Assembly: GCA_038373885.1 (NCBI GenBank)
Contig: JAWZYV010012235.1
Location: 1 to 64,000 of the forward strand
Length of the DNA: 64,000 nt
Direction of reading: 5' to 3'
DNA from: Cheiracanthium punctorium
Taxonomy: Eukaryota > Arthropoda > Arachnida > Araneae > Cheiracanthiidae
The first letter of the stretch is position 1; every line of letters starts with the position of its first letter. Of this stretch, positions 1-12,023 are shown in pieces. Made by a program: the position numbers and the translations under genes. The notes under the pieces were generated by a model. The model was given only the letters and a program-made list of their open reading frames with translations. It had not been told where the DNA came from and searched no databases.

Positions 1-840
1 TCTTTTTTCATAGTATGAAAATCAGTTATGATTTTTATAAGCTGATTAATGGAAATACAAATTTATATCAACATCTGTAAAAGAAAGTCATAAATGATCA
101 ACATGCCTAAATTTGTCATAAGACAGATTGTTATTATTTAAGAGAGTGTTCAAATGTGAGAGGAAAATATATATGATACACCCCACTAGCGAGTGGGGAC
201 ATGCAACCAGTGTTATATATATCAGTCTCAAATAATATCCAATTTCAAATCTAAGGCTCTCCAAAGTGCCAACATACACCATTTTGCAAGATTTTTTTCA
301 GGGAATCATTCGAAGCATCGACTTAACAGTAATCAAGAGAAATATCTGTCACTTATATGGTTCGATCACCAAAAAGTAAAGCAGCATTTTAAAAATTATA
401 AACTATAACGAGTTTTATCATTAACTCTGATGTACTAAATGCAAAGATTTCAATTCTCTGAAATCTGGCGGAATTCCCCCAACTTAAATCAATTTACTCA
501 ATGTGGTGAGAATTCTGAAGATAGATCGCTTGAAATCCCTTAATAAGTGCATTATTTCTGATCAGATAATTAAAATTTAACGCTGTATTCTACTAAAACC
601 TATACACTTATTTTCAAAAATGCTATTTCCTTAAGCTCTCAGTATATTGCGCCAAGCCTAAAACTGTGCAAACCACTAGAACTTACTTTCTCAAAACCGG
701 CATATCAGCCATTTTATCTTTTGCCAAACTAACAAATTTTACATAATAGCCTCGGAAATCTTCAATCCTTATTATTTTGCATACAAAACATGTCATTCCT
801 GCTCTGATTTCCCATGCACATGATATTATAATTAAAAAAA
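1..840. other. Gene-free AT-rich stretch
   Basis: I see no convincing exon, repeat boundary or RNA gene here. The open frames at 88-408 and 683-877 are short, AT-rich and lack splice or family support. The stretch ends at the 3' hairpin of the satellite-bearing element that follows. Confidence 0.5.
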
Positions 841-1317
841 TCTGATGTGTCCAACACATGACTTCCTTGCACGTCAATTAATTCAAAAATGTTTTTTACG
901 CAATTCCTCTAAACTTATATGTTTGAAAGAGATAAAATATCAATAATAGTAAGGTATAGCGATTTCTAGCCAAATATTTCGATATCGCCAAGTTGAGTTC
1001 AATTTGAAAGATTTCCTTCTGACACTTTATTTGGCGATATTTCACCAAAAGCCGACAAACTTGAGATAGTTTGCGAGATTTTAGGGATAGCCAAAGTAGT
1101 CATTGACCACCACTGACTTTCAATGAATTGAATGCATCCATACACCTTAATGTATTTAAAGTCATTTGGCTCACCCTGTAAATAAATTCCTAGTCGATTG
1201 CTGTCAAAAAAGATATTGAAAACAGTTAGATATTATAATATAGTTCTAAATACAAAAGTTCAAAATTCTACGGGTTAAAGTTTTAGAGTTATACAAAATA
1301 CGAAATAATTTTTGGAG

Positions 1318-1560
1318 CCAAATTTGGCGATATTTCGGCGAAACTCGTCAATGTCGACGACATTTGGCGAGATTTTAAGCATGGACCAACAATGACCGAT
1401 TATCGCCAAATTTGGCGATATTTCGCCAAAACTCGCCAAGAACGATGACAAATGGCGATACTTTGGGCATGGACCAAATGACTGACTATCGCCAAATTTG
1501 GCGACATTTCGGCAAAACTCGCCAAGGTCGAGGACAGACGGCAAGATTTTGGGCATGTAC
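1318..1560. repeat. ~86-bp subunits inside family 1 element
   Basis: CCAAATTTGGCGA recurs at about 1318, 1406 and 1492, a period of 86-88 bp, half of the 173-bp period in the rest of the element. Each subunit carries the palindromic CCAAATTTGG and ends in a TGGACCAA-type block. Related sequence in the opposite orientation lies near 30030-30080. Confidence 0.7.
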
Positions 1561-2075
1561 CAAACAATGACTGACTACAATTGTATTATATTGAAGATTT
1601 CCATAGACATTAAAGTACTGAAATTCTTTTTGGTGGTCCTGTAAAGAAACTCCAGTAGATTGGAACCAAAAATCGAGATGCACAACTAGATGTTACAACA
1701 ATCTTACATATGAAATTTCATAATAGTTTTTGAGATTTGAGAGTTAAATATGCACACACGTACACCAAAAGTCGCCAAGCTTGGCGACTTTTGGCATAGT
1801 TCTTGAGGGAGGCACGTGACCGTGGTCGGACCATTACCTAACTTATGTGGTAGGACGGTATTGTGCTTGAAATGGATGAATGCCCCTAAAATTGCCATTG
1901 ACCGTAATGTATTGGAAATCTTTTGAGTGTTCCTGTAGCAGAACTGTAAATGATAAAGACACTTTTTTTAATGGTGAAATGCATTTTCTAACTCTTTACA
2001 GCATATATCACTCCTGAGTCGTTTGAAATAGCCCCAAACCTCTAAAAGACGCTTTGATGAATGTCGGCCCATAGA

Positions 2076-2595
2076 GCGTAATGTATTTCGAATCTTTTAG
2101 GCGATTCTGTAGATAAACTGTCCAGTCGAATGGAACCGAAAGGGGAGGTGCACAACTAGATGTTACAACAATCCTAAATATAAAGTTTCAACATTCTACG
2201 CCTAATAGTTTTTGAGATATGCGAGTATAATGAATTTCGGCCCATTGAGCGTAATGTATTTCGAATGTTTTGGGCGGTCCTGTAGATAAACTATCCAGTC
2301 GAATGGAACCAATAGGGGAGGTGCACAACAAGATGTTACAACTATCCAAAATATGAAGTTTCGACATTCTACGCCAAATAGTTTTTGAGTTAGGCGAGTT
2401 TAATGAATTTCGGCCCATAGAGCGTAATGTATTTCGAATCTTTTGGGCGGTCCTGTACATAAACTATACATTCGATTGCGACCAAAAGGGGAGGTGCACA
2501 ACTAGATCATAGAACAATCCTAAATATCAAATCTCAACATTCTACGACCAATAGTTTTTGAGATATGCGAGTTACATACATACGTACGTACGTAC
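2076..2595 (-). repeat. 173-bp tandem units of family 1
   Basis: GCGTAATGTATTTCGAAT begins at 2076, 2249 and 2422, exactly 173 bp apart (the second copy has one variant base). Each unit also carries a GTAGATAAACT block and a GTTTTTGAG block. On the minus strand the unit reads GTTTATCTACAGG...ATTACGCTC...GGGCCGAAATTC, which aligns with the unit of the second family at 48.9-49.6 kb. Confidence 0.8.
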
Positions 2596-2625
2596 GTACG
2601 TACGAACATACGTACGTACGTACAG
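2577..2625. repeat. TACG microsatellite
   Basis: A near-perfect (TACG)n run lies between the 173-bp array and the 5' unique part of the element, where Helentron-associated elements usually carry a microsatellite. Confidence 0.85.
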
Positions 2626-2839
2626 ACGGCATGGAAAAACTGACCACAATAGACTCGCCGCTGGTCAAAATGAGTTGCAGACGCGTTAATATGATCGTGC
2701 ATGCTAGGCTACGATGAGATGCATCGAAAAAATTCTTAAAATTAAATTTAGAGGTAGTCAAAATCGGTTTTTTTGTCGAAATTTGGCCCCCAAAATTTTT
2801 CGGGATCACATTACTTCCTTATACTACGTACAAGGAAGT

Positions 2840-3661
2840 AAAAATAACTTTACAAAAATAAACTAACAAAAAAATCATTATTATTCTTTTATTTTTACTT
2901 ATTTAAGAATTGAAAACATTTTATTCGGCAAAATTGCAACCCATGACAACCACGATGCTCATTTCACACGTTTTTCACTATGGGAATGGGGTTTACAATT
3001 ACGGAAAGCTTTCTATGTGGAAATCATAAAAAAATGTCAAACTCTGGGAACGGGTGGACTTTCAAAGTTTTAAAGTGGACTATCATTTACTCCATATTAT
3101 TTTACACATCTGTGCAAAATTTCAGGCTGATTGGTCCATTTTTGTGGATTTGTAAACGGTCTAAACCCACAAACACAGTTTCATTCTTATTATTACTTAG
3201 ATTTCTGTGTATCAAAAGCATACATTTATAAAAAACATTAGTTAAATTTACACATTTAAGCTATTAATAAATGGTGGTATCTATGACAAGTTAGAGAGAA
3301 AATGGAGTTTCTGCTGTATAAGCAAAAAAATCAATCATATCTTTATCTCATACGGTTTTCAATTTAATAAATTTACAAGCATAATTTAGCTGAACATTAG
3401 TGACTGAGGTACCAAAGTTTAAAAAATTATGTTTTTAAAAATTTTGTTGAATAAAAACACTTCTTTCTAAAAATCTTACAATAATGCCAATTAGATTTAT
3501 AATAATCTTACAATGTAATCAATTTCTTACATTAAACCTTACATGTTGGCAGCAATGCTTCTAGCATAAATAATGTTAATTCATTAAATCAAACACAGTT
3601 CCATATTAAATTCTGCATATAAAAAGTCAAAAATTATTTCAAGGGTGAAATGAGTTTTTAA
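2840..3661. other. Gene-free stretch
   Basis: I see nothing assignable. The open frame at 2980-3231 has no recognisable motif, and there is no repeat boundary until the MITE at 3670. Confidence 0.5.
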
Positions 3662-3669
3662 AAAAACAC

Positions 3670-3824
3670 GGTACTTACGTATTATCCTGCCAAACATTTT
3701 TCCGTTAAATGAGTTGCCAATCGTATTCAAAACCGTTGATAATTTCATATACCCGGCATTTCTCTTGGCGAAAAAAAAAAATAATCGCTCGTCTTGGCGG
3801 ACCACAGGGTAATACGTAAGTACC
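3670..3824. mobile_element. 155-bp MITE, GGTACTTACG family, copy 1
   Basis: Terminal inverted repeats (TIRs) GGTACTTACGTATTA / TAATACGTAAGTACC are flanked by a perfect 8-bp TSD, AAAAACAC, at 3662-3669 and 3825-3832. A second copy is at 59751-59917. An 8-bp TSD with GG-starting TIRs could be Merlin-like or a divergent hAT; the superfamily is not settled. The 91-residue open frame across this interval is a chance reading through the MITE. Confidence 0.8.
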
Positions 3825-3832
3825 AAAAACAC

Positions 3833-4631
3833 TTTATTGATTGACAGGATTTTGTTCAACCCAAAAAATCCCAGGTGGGTTTAAAAAAGCCCAACTGAAA
3901 ATCTTAAATGGTTTTTTTTTTCGAAATTTCAAATTTAATTACATAGGTAATACATCTCTTGATATCAGTACACCAATTGCAGGGTTCAATAAATAAGATA
4001 ATTGGGTTTGTATTGCAGCCACATCACAAAATTACAAACGATTAATATGGCCCTTTACAAAAATGCAATCAATTATAACAGCACTTCACTGTCACTTAAC
4101 CTGTTTTATCAATTATTTTAACAAAAATGTATTTTACTGGAAAAAAATTCCTGGATCAACCCCTGACTTGTGAAAGGTCTCTAGAACTTTTCATAGTGCA
4201 CCTATGAAATTGGGGACAACTTTTGTTAGTAAAACAAGCTTATACTGATTGTCTGTACACAAGGTTAATCGTAAACAACTCCATTTACTAAACAGTATTA
4301 ATACGAGTAAAACCGAGCAATATTAAGCATAAACAATGGGGGAATAATTCCGTAAGCGGGGGCAGGTTTAATTGGCAACATTGTTTTTGTCTTCAACGTC
4401 TATATATAAGAAAATATAAAACCAAAACTACAATACACTTATCTAAGGACCTTCTTAAAACATTTCTAAACATATTTCAAATGCAATATAAAACAAATTG
4501 AACATAACCAAAACACTTAGCTCTACACTGCCACCGCTTACGGAATTTACCCCAACAATGGAATATGCCTTAAATAAAAGTACTAAGCTTATAATAAAAA
4601 CAAAACTCGTTAAAGCCTTTTATTGTTATTA
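3833..4631. other. Gene-free stretch
   Basis: The sequence is AT-rich with no convincing coding segment. TCTATATATAAG at about 4399 resembles a Helitron 5' terminus, but the base before it is G instead of A and no matching 3' end is visible. Confidence 0.45.
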
Positions 4632-5388
4632 TTATTCAGTGATGAATGCTAGAAAACAGAAAATATAAGTGGGAAAATATAAAATATTCCAACTTAAAGC
4701 TCTATTTTTCAGGTTTTTAAAGAAAAACTAAACTTACCATGAGATTTCTCTGGCAATTTATGAGCTAATTTTTAATCCCGGTGGCGTATCAATCTCAAAT
4801 CGTATCATTACTTTAATTTTAAAATTGAAAATTAGTGTTTCTCTGTTTGTTTTTTACAGATACATATAAAAAATATGACTAGAGTAACAGGAATTGAATA
4901 TAATCACAAATTATTTTGACTTTGCAATCGTAATTCCCCATACACCGATACGGAAAAAAACGTAAACAATGCATTTCACAAATAAACCAACGACAGTGGT
5001 TTTGTTGAACAGTGCCATTCTTAAACCTCATAAGTCTAATATCTATTTAACTGTTTCTGTAAAATACTTCAATAAAATGAGAGTAATGATTAGAAACCGA
5101 GAAAATTAAATTTATCCAGGCTTTACTAATTGTTTTATAAGAGAAATAGGTTACGTGTAAACATTAGGCTTAACGGCTTTAAAATACACGTCGTTATGTT
5201 TTAAAGCATGAGTTTTTTTGAAAAAGTAATATTTCTTAGCAGCAAGATTTCAGAAAATATAAGTAAAAATTAAAAAAATTTACCTTTAAAATCATTTTTC
5301 AATTCTTTACGGATCCTCAAGCGTTTCACGTCGTAAATGGTTGTTTGTGTTTGGTTCGCCGCCACCGCCACCGGACCGGCTGCCACAG
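4632..5388 (-). CDS. Candidate 3' exons of an unrecognised gene
   Basis: Three minus-strand segments join in phase 1. Exon A is 5388-5284 (105 bp; acceptor TTTATCTGTAG, donor AAAG|GTAAAT). Exon B is 4764-4738 (27 bp; donor CATG|GTAAGT, weak acceptor AAAATTAG). Exon C starts at 4648 after TTTTCTAG and reaches a TAA at 4634-4632, with AATAAA just downstream. Exon A is GC-rich against its surroundings, as are the exons of the main gene here. It contains TIYDVKRLRIRK, whose TIYDVKRL resembles an Hsp70 ATPase-domain motif; this is too short to assign a function. No upstream exon was found; a Helitron remnant lies directly upstream. It could be chance. Confidence 0.3.
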
Positions 5389-5402
5389 CTACAGATAAAC
5401 GT

Positions 5403-6400
5403 CGTTAAAATACAAAACCCGCTTTATAACATAAAAGTACCAGGTTACCGAGCCATGCTCAGAATCTAAAGGCTCCTTAAGTGTAAAATTTATGAATACG
5501 TAAATGCCTTGGCACGTATCAATAATCTTCATGGTTGCCAAAGATTTTCATCGCTGTCGGATCACCCATACATTATCAGGTAAGCTTTGGTCGGCATTCA
5601 ATGTTACAATGGCATATACTTTGTTTTGAAGAGGGATGCTAAATATTCGATGGTCGGTGCCATCAGAGTTGAGCAAAAAGTAGTTTAACGTAAGGTGCCT
5701 CCTTTCCTTCTGTAGCAGATCAGCGAGGGTATCAGCGAAGATCTTGGGCGATGCATTCACTAACAGCGTCTTCATTACTTCAGAAATATATCTGTCCATA
5801 TTGAGGACGTTCAAATTCAGCATCAAGAATTTGAATTGGTTGAACTGTCAGATGAATGAGTTTATAAAAAAAATTCATCAAGTCCAACACTGTTCGCAAC
5901 GTAGCAGTACACACCAAAATCGTGAATACTTTTACTCGTCATATACTGTGAACAAAGCCATTGTAAAATATGCTTTCAAATTTCGAATTCTTTGAAATGT
6001 GGGTGACATCGCAGAAACAACCACACCAATTCATTAGGAAATTCGGAATGTCCTACATCAATCTTACAGTCCCCAAAATTGTTTCGGTTAATTTTTGTTT
6101 TGACTCTTCAGAAAAATGCAAAGCTCCAGGGTGAATGCAATCCATGTTAAAAAGTTTTAAACTATGATAATAAGTATGCACGTTTGTGGCAGCTTTGTAG
6201 ATACTTAGTCTGTTTACCCGAAGTATTTGTCGACGTCTAGCTGTTCCATGTCGTTCTCCTTCCAAATACTAATCATCTGTTTCATCTGCTTGTGTTTGAA
6301 CTGCACGTTCACACATTTGGGCTAAGTGCTGCTGTCGGTGATCATATGTTTCCACAGTTCGTTTTTGAGCTACACTTTCATACATTTACGTCTTTATAAT
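5403..6400 (-). pseudogene. Helitron replication-protein (N-terminal) remnant
   Basis: Minus-strand frames in order suggest the start of a Helitron Rep/helicase. First is an Arg/Gln-rich region (about 6400-6240). Then comes MDCIHPGALHFSEE (about 6160-6110), matching the Cys-x2-Cys-GALHF zinc-finger region with the second Cys replaced by Pro. Last is LLNSDGTDHRIFSIPLQNKV to PDNVWVIRQR (about 5690-5550), matching the segment before the Rep domain. Stops and frame changes separate them, so it is dead. No HUH motif or Helitron end is visible. The match is to the remembered family pattern, not a search. Confidence 0.5.
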
Positions 6401-6410
6401 ACATCTATGA

Positions 6411-7577
6411 TGATAATTCTTCACGATTGAAATTGTAAATTTCTCAATATATAATAGTGCTTCAATTCAAACATAAAATACTTATTTTTTTCTAATAAAA
6501 AAAAAAAAATAGATCTTGCATAAACAAATTCTACAAACGTAAATTCAATCTTATAGATACATAAATATAGATGCCATAAAAGTATAATCTTACATAAATA
6601 TGCTTTAAACATAATTTTATTTTATAAACTCACGCTTAAGAAAAGAAAAGGTGTAACGCAATTTAAATTATTAGTACAAAAGGACACTCCGAAATCAGGA
6701 AATCAAAAACAGAATAGATCAAAAATATTCTTTTATAATTACCCTAACAACTACTTAAACGTTGACAATAATAGAACAAACGGATAGACTGAAGAAAATG
6801 GACTTCTAACCTCGAATAAATCAAAAATACATCGCTCCTATATAGTTACGCTGATCCCTGACTCTGTCACAATTCCAGTTCAACAACTCAAAATAAAACT
6901 TTTACCATCCAAACAGATTAAAAATGTATTGTCTAATAACTTAAAATTTACACGGTTCGTTGGTGCGATCAGCCTGAAAATTATCATAATTAGGTAAAAA
7001 AAAAAGAAAAAAAGAAAGAATCTGATAAACCCTGATTTTTAAGCTTTTTTTAAGCTCTATTTCATTTAAGAGAATAAAAAAAGCTAATCATTTGAGTGTC
7101 AGAATTATCTATTGCAAGTGACAATGACGTTACATTGAAGTCACGGTTATCAGGCTTTGGAGGAAAAATTACGATTCCAATTCGCTTAAGATAGCTTTTC
7201 TAAATTACTACTCAGTTTAACTTTTTTTCAAAAATAAAACGGTTTTCTATGCATTAAGCATGGATATAGGAGATGATGTTGATACCAAACGAAATGTTTC
7301 GAATACGAAGTGTTTCTGCAGATTATACAATTCGAATTTCGATGTGTAATAAAAATTGAATATGAAGTTATTTGATTTTAAGTGGGTAAATATTAAATAT
7401 TCTGAGTGTAGACATTCTATCGCCCGCTGTAATTGTCTCCACAAAGGGCTTTATCCTTTAGTTTAATAATAGTACACAGCACAAAACAACACAGTGTAAT
7501 CCACGTCTAAATAAGAATTGAAAATTTATTAGAAAAAATCTTAGTAACCAGATTTCAGCCTCCCAATTTACTGCTTT
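6411..7577. other. Gene-free AT-rich stretch
   Basis: It contains A/T runs and short open frames only. A 45-codon minus-strand open stretch near 7190-7060 has no family or splice support. Confidence 0.45.
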
Positions 7578-7802
7578 CACATATGGACAACTCCCAGCCT
7601 GCGGCCGGATGGGGCTCGCCATGGCTTTTGGACCAGCCCTCAGAACAAGTCAAACTCCTGTATAAAACCTATATAAAACATTCAAACTTCCATATAAATC
7701 CGAATTATACGGCCCGCGATTTCGCTAACATCGTGAAGTCACTCGCAGGAGGCCACTATCGTAAAGTTCTGCCCGCAACTTTTAAAAGTTGTCCATACGA
7801 TG
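7578..7802. mobile_element. hAT-like MITE (CACATATGG... family), decayed
   Basis: It starts CACATATGGACAAC and ends GTTGTCCATAC. Its inside (CCCATATAAATC-like block, then TTCGCTAACATC) matches the element at 62639-62849, which has a near-perfect 8-bp TSD. No TSD is visible here. The 88-residue open frame starting at 7583 lies entirely within this MITE and is not a gene. Confidence 0.6.
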
Positions 7803-10329
7803 ATAAAATAAATGAGTTGAAATCATCAACTGCAGTGAATGAAAACTAAACTGATGGCTGATCATCTGCAAAATTAATTTGAATATCGGCTGCGAGCCCA
7901 ATTTAGGAATCGATCGTATCATTTTTTCATCGGAGTTTCGAACATCGTTTCATTACAAACGGTTGACCCATTAAAAAAAAAAAAAAATCGTCAGGGTAAC
8001 TACATTTAAATATTTATCGTCAACTTGGCGGAATAAGGCAGTTAAAATAGAATTCAACCTAGTGCCGTTATTTAAAAAAAAAAAAAAAATGGAATTTTCA
8101 TGTTACGTCACTGGATCTTTTTTCTTACTGTGAATGACTGAAAAGGGTGTCATTTTCGTTTAAATTATTCGGCTAAGCTGAAACTTTTATGCACTTTTGA
8201 AATTCGCATCATATGCATCAATAAAATACATGAAAAATCTTTATTGTTTTAGTATATACGCGAAAATACATTTAGCTTTACGTTACTTACAAAAGGATAA
8301 TTGTAATAAACTCAGGCAATTTTTCACATAAGATTTACGAGTAGTTTTGTATTAATAACTATGAATTACGAATAATTAAATTATTTACTTATATTCCATC
8401 AAGGTGCTTGCAGGGATGGCAACGAAGACTCTTTTCTCTTTTTCTTTCGCTGGTTGCCAGGACGATATTTTGAAATAAAAATAACTTTTTAATTCTAAAC
8501 AAATTCATGTAGCTGAATGGTGTAATATATCTAGTTACTAAAATATTTATTTGTCTGTGTACTGTGTTCCATTTATTTTGTTTCTTTCCGAAATTAATTT
8601 TTTCTATTATATACCGATGGCTTGTATTTTTTAATCCGCCCCAAACTTATTTGAGCGTCCCTTTTAGGAAGATTGCATCAAGTGTGTTTTTCAAACGCTC
8701 AATAGATGGCGCTACCGTCCAAAAATTTTAAATTTTAAATTTTGAGCGTTTTAGAGTTTTTTAAATCAATTGACCTAGCTCAGTCGTTTCAGGGGCCCAA
8801 AAAACCCCCAGGTACGAAATTTAAAAAGAATCCTTAGAGCAGTTTTCGAGATCGTTCGGACATACACACCCACCCACCCACACACACACACACACACACA
8901 AACATTCCTCGTTTAATATAAGAGCGGATATAGCAAGTTTACGTGGGAAGCATGGTTAAATTCTGTTAACATTTTTTTTCTGTTGAAAAATGACAGAATA
9001 GTTCTGTATTTTTAAGATTATTTTTTGCAGTGTAGCGGGCAAAACGATCCACATATGTTTTGTTAGGTACAGGTCGTCGGATAGCACATAAACTAGTTGT
9101 GCCAAGTCAAAAAGAAGTAATGGCGATATTTAAGCGATCGGTATATTACGTGTCTGAGTATAATTCTTGAAAAACTGGGCTTTATCATATCTATTACTAG
9201 GTAAGCACTAACTTTCTTATTTATTTAGAAATACATTTACAGAAATATGACTTGGTTGACTGAACAGAGTATGTTTTTTTAGATATGAATTGCACTTATT
9301 TAGTTTATGTTTCTCGGCGAGTTCCAGTATTATGAACTAAAGTGGGCAACCATACTGCCGGATAAAAGGATTCATCTATTGAAGAAACTCCAGTACCGGG
9401 TCCTAGTTATCATAGTAGCCCTTCAGACGTTCTCAAAATACATGACTCCCCATTAAATTATTTAATTCATTTCTGCGTTTATTGCCACAATGTTTTAATT
9501 ATATAGAGGATTTTGAAATATTCCGTTTATTGTTTGACACTTTTCTATTTAAAAATTTTCATAAAATAAATTATGCATACTATATGATTACAAAACTTAC
9601 TTTATTTCATTATGTATAGTCATAATTACTTTTACATCTTTTATTCTGCCGATAAAAAACAGTTTGCTATTATTTTCAAATGAAGGATCATTTTGCCCGT
9701 GGGTGAGGGTAACATGATCCGTTGGACTCTTGAAAATTCTATTTTTATTTATTTATTTATTTATTTGTTACTCAATTTGAGCGTAAATATTATTATTATA
9801 TGTTTTGATGCAAAATATAGTGTAAAATATTGTGGTAAATGTGTGTAAACATCGAAGAGAATTTCGCTTAAATTCGTATTTATTTCGTAAAAACGAAAAT
9901 TTCGTACCTCAAGTTATGTGTAATTTATTTTTTGCTCAGCTGTTGACCACGAATTACCTGAAAGACGCTGTCCGCTGAATTTTTCGCGGTGTAAAAGTGA
10001 TCAGCAGATGCAAGTGAAATACAGCAGGCGCCTGTACGTGTAGCAAGACGCTGTAATTTTCAATCGCCAGCTGAGGACATTTCCACCACGGAAAACTGGG
10101 CGGACTATTTTTTTTCTCATAAAACTGATAAAGTTAACTGTCACCTCACCAAATTTCAGCTTTTTTTTTTATTATTGTTTTACTTAACGGGTAATATTTA
10201 CATGTTGACGTACGATCCACCAAGCAAGCTTCCAGGCATAGCAAGCTTGAATCAAGCTTGACATAGCAAGCTTAATTCAAACTTAGTACACTCTAAAAAT
10301 TTTTCCCCCAAAAATATTTTCCTAAATAC
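7803..10329. other. Gene-free stretch with a repeat-like block
   Basis: A block at about 8650-8935 (GAGCGTCCC... to a CA microsatellite at 8867-8900, then CGTTTAATATAAGAGCGGAT) looks like a decayed dispersed repeat, but I could not fix its ends. The interval 9940-10115 is noticeably richer in G+C and unexplained. The remainder shows nothing. Confidence 0.4.
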
Positions 10330-10505
10330 ATGGGGCGCCGGTCCGCGAACTCGCCCCATGTATTTTATTTTTCCACGCATTTTCCCCTCTACGCTGAAAC
10401 CTCAAGTTATTTTAAATCTGTTTCCGTCTAGCGTCCGCGACTGGGATCAATCTCGGGACCTAAGGTGTGGGAAGCCAGCGTCCTAACCACCATGCCAATC
10501 TGACT
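10330..10505 (-). mobile_element. tRNA-derived SINE-like segment
   Basis: On the minus strand, TGGCATGGTGGTTAGG (A-box-like) is followed about 35 bp later by GAGATTGATCCC (B-box-like), the spacing of an internal RNA polymerase III promoter. A hairpin with ATGGGGCG/CGCCCCAT arms lies at the other end (about 10329-10355). The ends and TSD are not clear. Confidence 0.45.
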
Positions 10506-11871
10506 CGAAGTGATATGACTAAAGTTTGAAGTGACTGTTATGGTTGTCACGCCGTTTTTGGGAGAGATTGATCAGTATTGCTCGATGCCGATCTGCATCT
10601 TTTATTTTTCCATGGGATGAATGAAAATCAAAATAATGTTATGTGGGATTTATAGACTCTACTAATAGGGAAATAAGCATAATATAAACTTAAAAGCATC
10701 ACACGTTTTAAAACTTTCAATATCGCAACACTCATGTTGGGTAATAGTGGCCAAAATCGAGACAAAAGACTGATTTTGAAATATATTTTGTAGTATATTT
10801 GTATTTTATTTTGAAGAATTTCAATATTTGTAAATATAGATTTTTTTTTTTTTTAATTCTATGGTTAAGTACATTTATGACTGATGATAAATTATTTGTT
10901 ATGTGGATGTGGTTTTCCAAATCAAGCAGTAATCAAGTTGTATTCAAGCTTGATAGTTCAAATGACTTAAATTCGGCGGGGAAATATTTGCTGACTCATT
11001 TTTTTCTAATCTCCAAGATTTCTGCAAGCTTAAAATGAATTGAACTGTCAAGCTTGTATTAATACGTCAAATTCAAAGAAATGTCAAGCTGATATAAGCT
11101 TACGTGCTGTCTGGGCATGTACAAAATATAAATTTTTTATTATAACTATTATTTTAAAATTATTTTACATGTATGGGCGGCCGGGGCTGTTACACCCACC
11201 GCTACTCTGTCAGCTGACGTTCATTTTCTTTACTTACATTATAAAATGAACCAAAGTAAAAAAATCTCAGATTTTTTGCGATGATGACCCCAAAATGGCA
11301 GTTGGCTCCCGGACTAATAGGGATTCTTTTAAATACAGTCATAAAAGGAATAATAAAACTAACCTTGCTGGAACAGATTGATATTAATAATTATGCATTT
11401 ACTACAAATATTAATTTTTAAAAAATCATATTATTTTTTAAATTTTATTTGTAAGTCGTTTTAACAATCTTCATTTATGTGCAAGAATGGGTACTTCAGT
11501 TATGTAATAAATTTCCGAGCATAAAATCAGTATTTAAATGCGTTTATTCTGGAATAATATGCTGTATGTGAGTACAGATTGAGCCTTAAATCATAATTTA
11601 TAAATATGCCCGCCGTACCTTATTTTTTCTCCTACTTATGAACCGTAACGGGCAAACCATTAGCTTTCTTTCCTTTTTGTTAAAGGCCTGACCGAAGTGA
11701 TTACCGCTGGGTACGGGCTTGAAATTTTCGGCCGTGCATATAGTTAACCTATTAGTTGTCGGGGAAAAACGTTTTCCAGTATGAATCAAAGCGTATGAAT
11801 ATCTTTCCCAGATTATTTGCTTTAACTAAACATGGGGCCGAAAGGGTAAAAAAATACACACACCCCCTTTT
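10506..11871. other. Gene-free stretch
   Basis: No assignable feature. Several short open frames (for example 10799-11038 and 11598-11789) show no motifs. A GC-richer patch at 11600-11750 is unexplained. Confidence 0.4.
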
Positions 11872-12023
11872 CATGGGCGGAGGCAGAATATTTTCCAAGG
11901 GGGGGGGGGAGGTAAAGGTTACTGAAAGAACAAAAACGAAGGGGTAAAAACGGCATGCGAAATCCAGGGAGAGGCAAGTGTCCCCCCCCCTCACACCCTT
12001 GCCCTATGCTGCTGATGCCCATA
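11872..12023. mobile_element. hAT-like MITE (CATGGGCG family)
   Basis: It begins CATGGGCGGAGGCAGAATATT and ends GCTGATGCCCATA. It matches the element at 51607-51761 (CATGGGCGTCAGCAGAATATT...GCCGACGCCCATG). The flanks CCCCTTTT and CCCTTCTT agree at six of eight bases, a decayed 8-bp TSD. A G-run (about 11900) and a C-run (about 11980) are internal. Confidence 0.65.

Larger units (their letters stand above)
841..2839 (-). mobile_element. Helentron-like non-autonomous element, family 1 copy 1
   Basis: The element reads on the minus strand. Its 5' end is a palindrome at 2813-2839 (ACTTCCTT...AAGGAAGT) next to a T-run. A TACG microsatellite and an array of ~173-bp units follow, then ~86-bp subunits containing GCCAAATTTGGCGA. 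Near the 3' end the subterminal inverted repeat recurs (ACTTCCTTGCACG on the plus strand, 861-873). A hairpin at 845-859 (stem ATGTGT/ACACAT) and CAGA before a T-run close it. Subterminal inverted repeats, a microsatellite, a tandem core, a 3' hairpin and T-T insertion are the hallmarks of Helentron-associated (DINE-1/HINE-like) elements. No protein is encoded. Assignment to that class is inference from structure. Confidence 0.65.

Noticed and set aside
3584..3859. 91-codon minus-strand open frame
   Set aside because: It spans a MITE with perfect TSDs and has no protein motif.
4399..4430. Lone Helitron-like 5' terminus (TCTATATATAAG)
   Set aside because: The preceding base is G rather than A and no matching hairpin-CTRR end was found; it could be chance in AT-rich DNA.
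7583..7849. 88-codon open frame with an ATG
   Set aside because: Most of it is a decayed hAT-like MITE homologous to 62639-62849.
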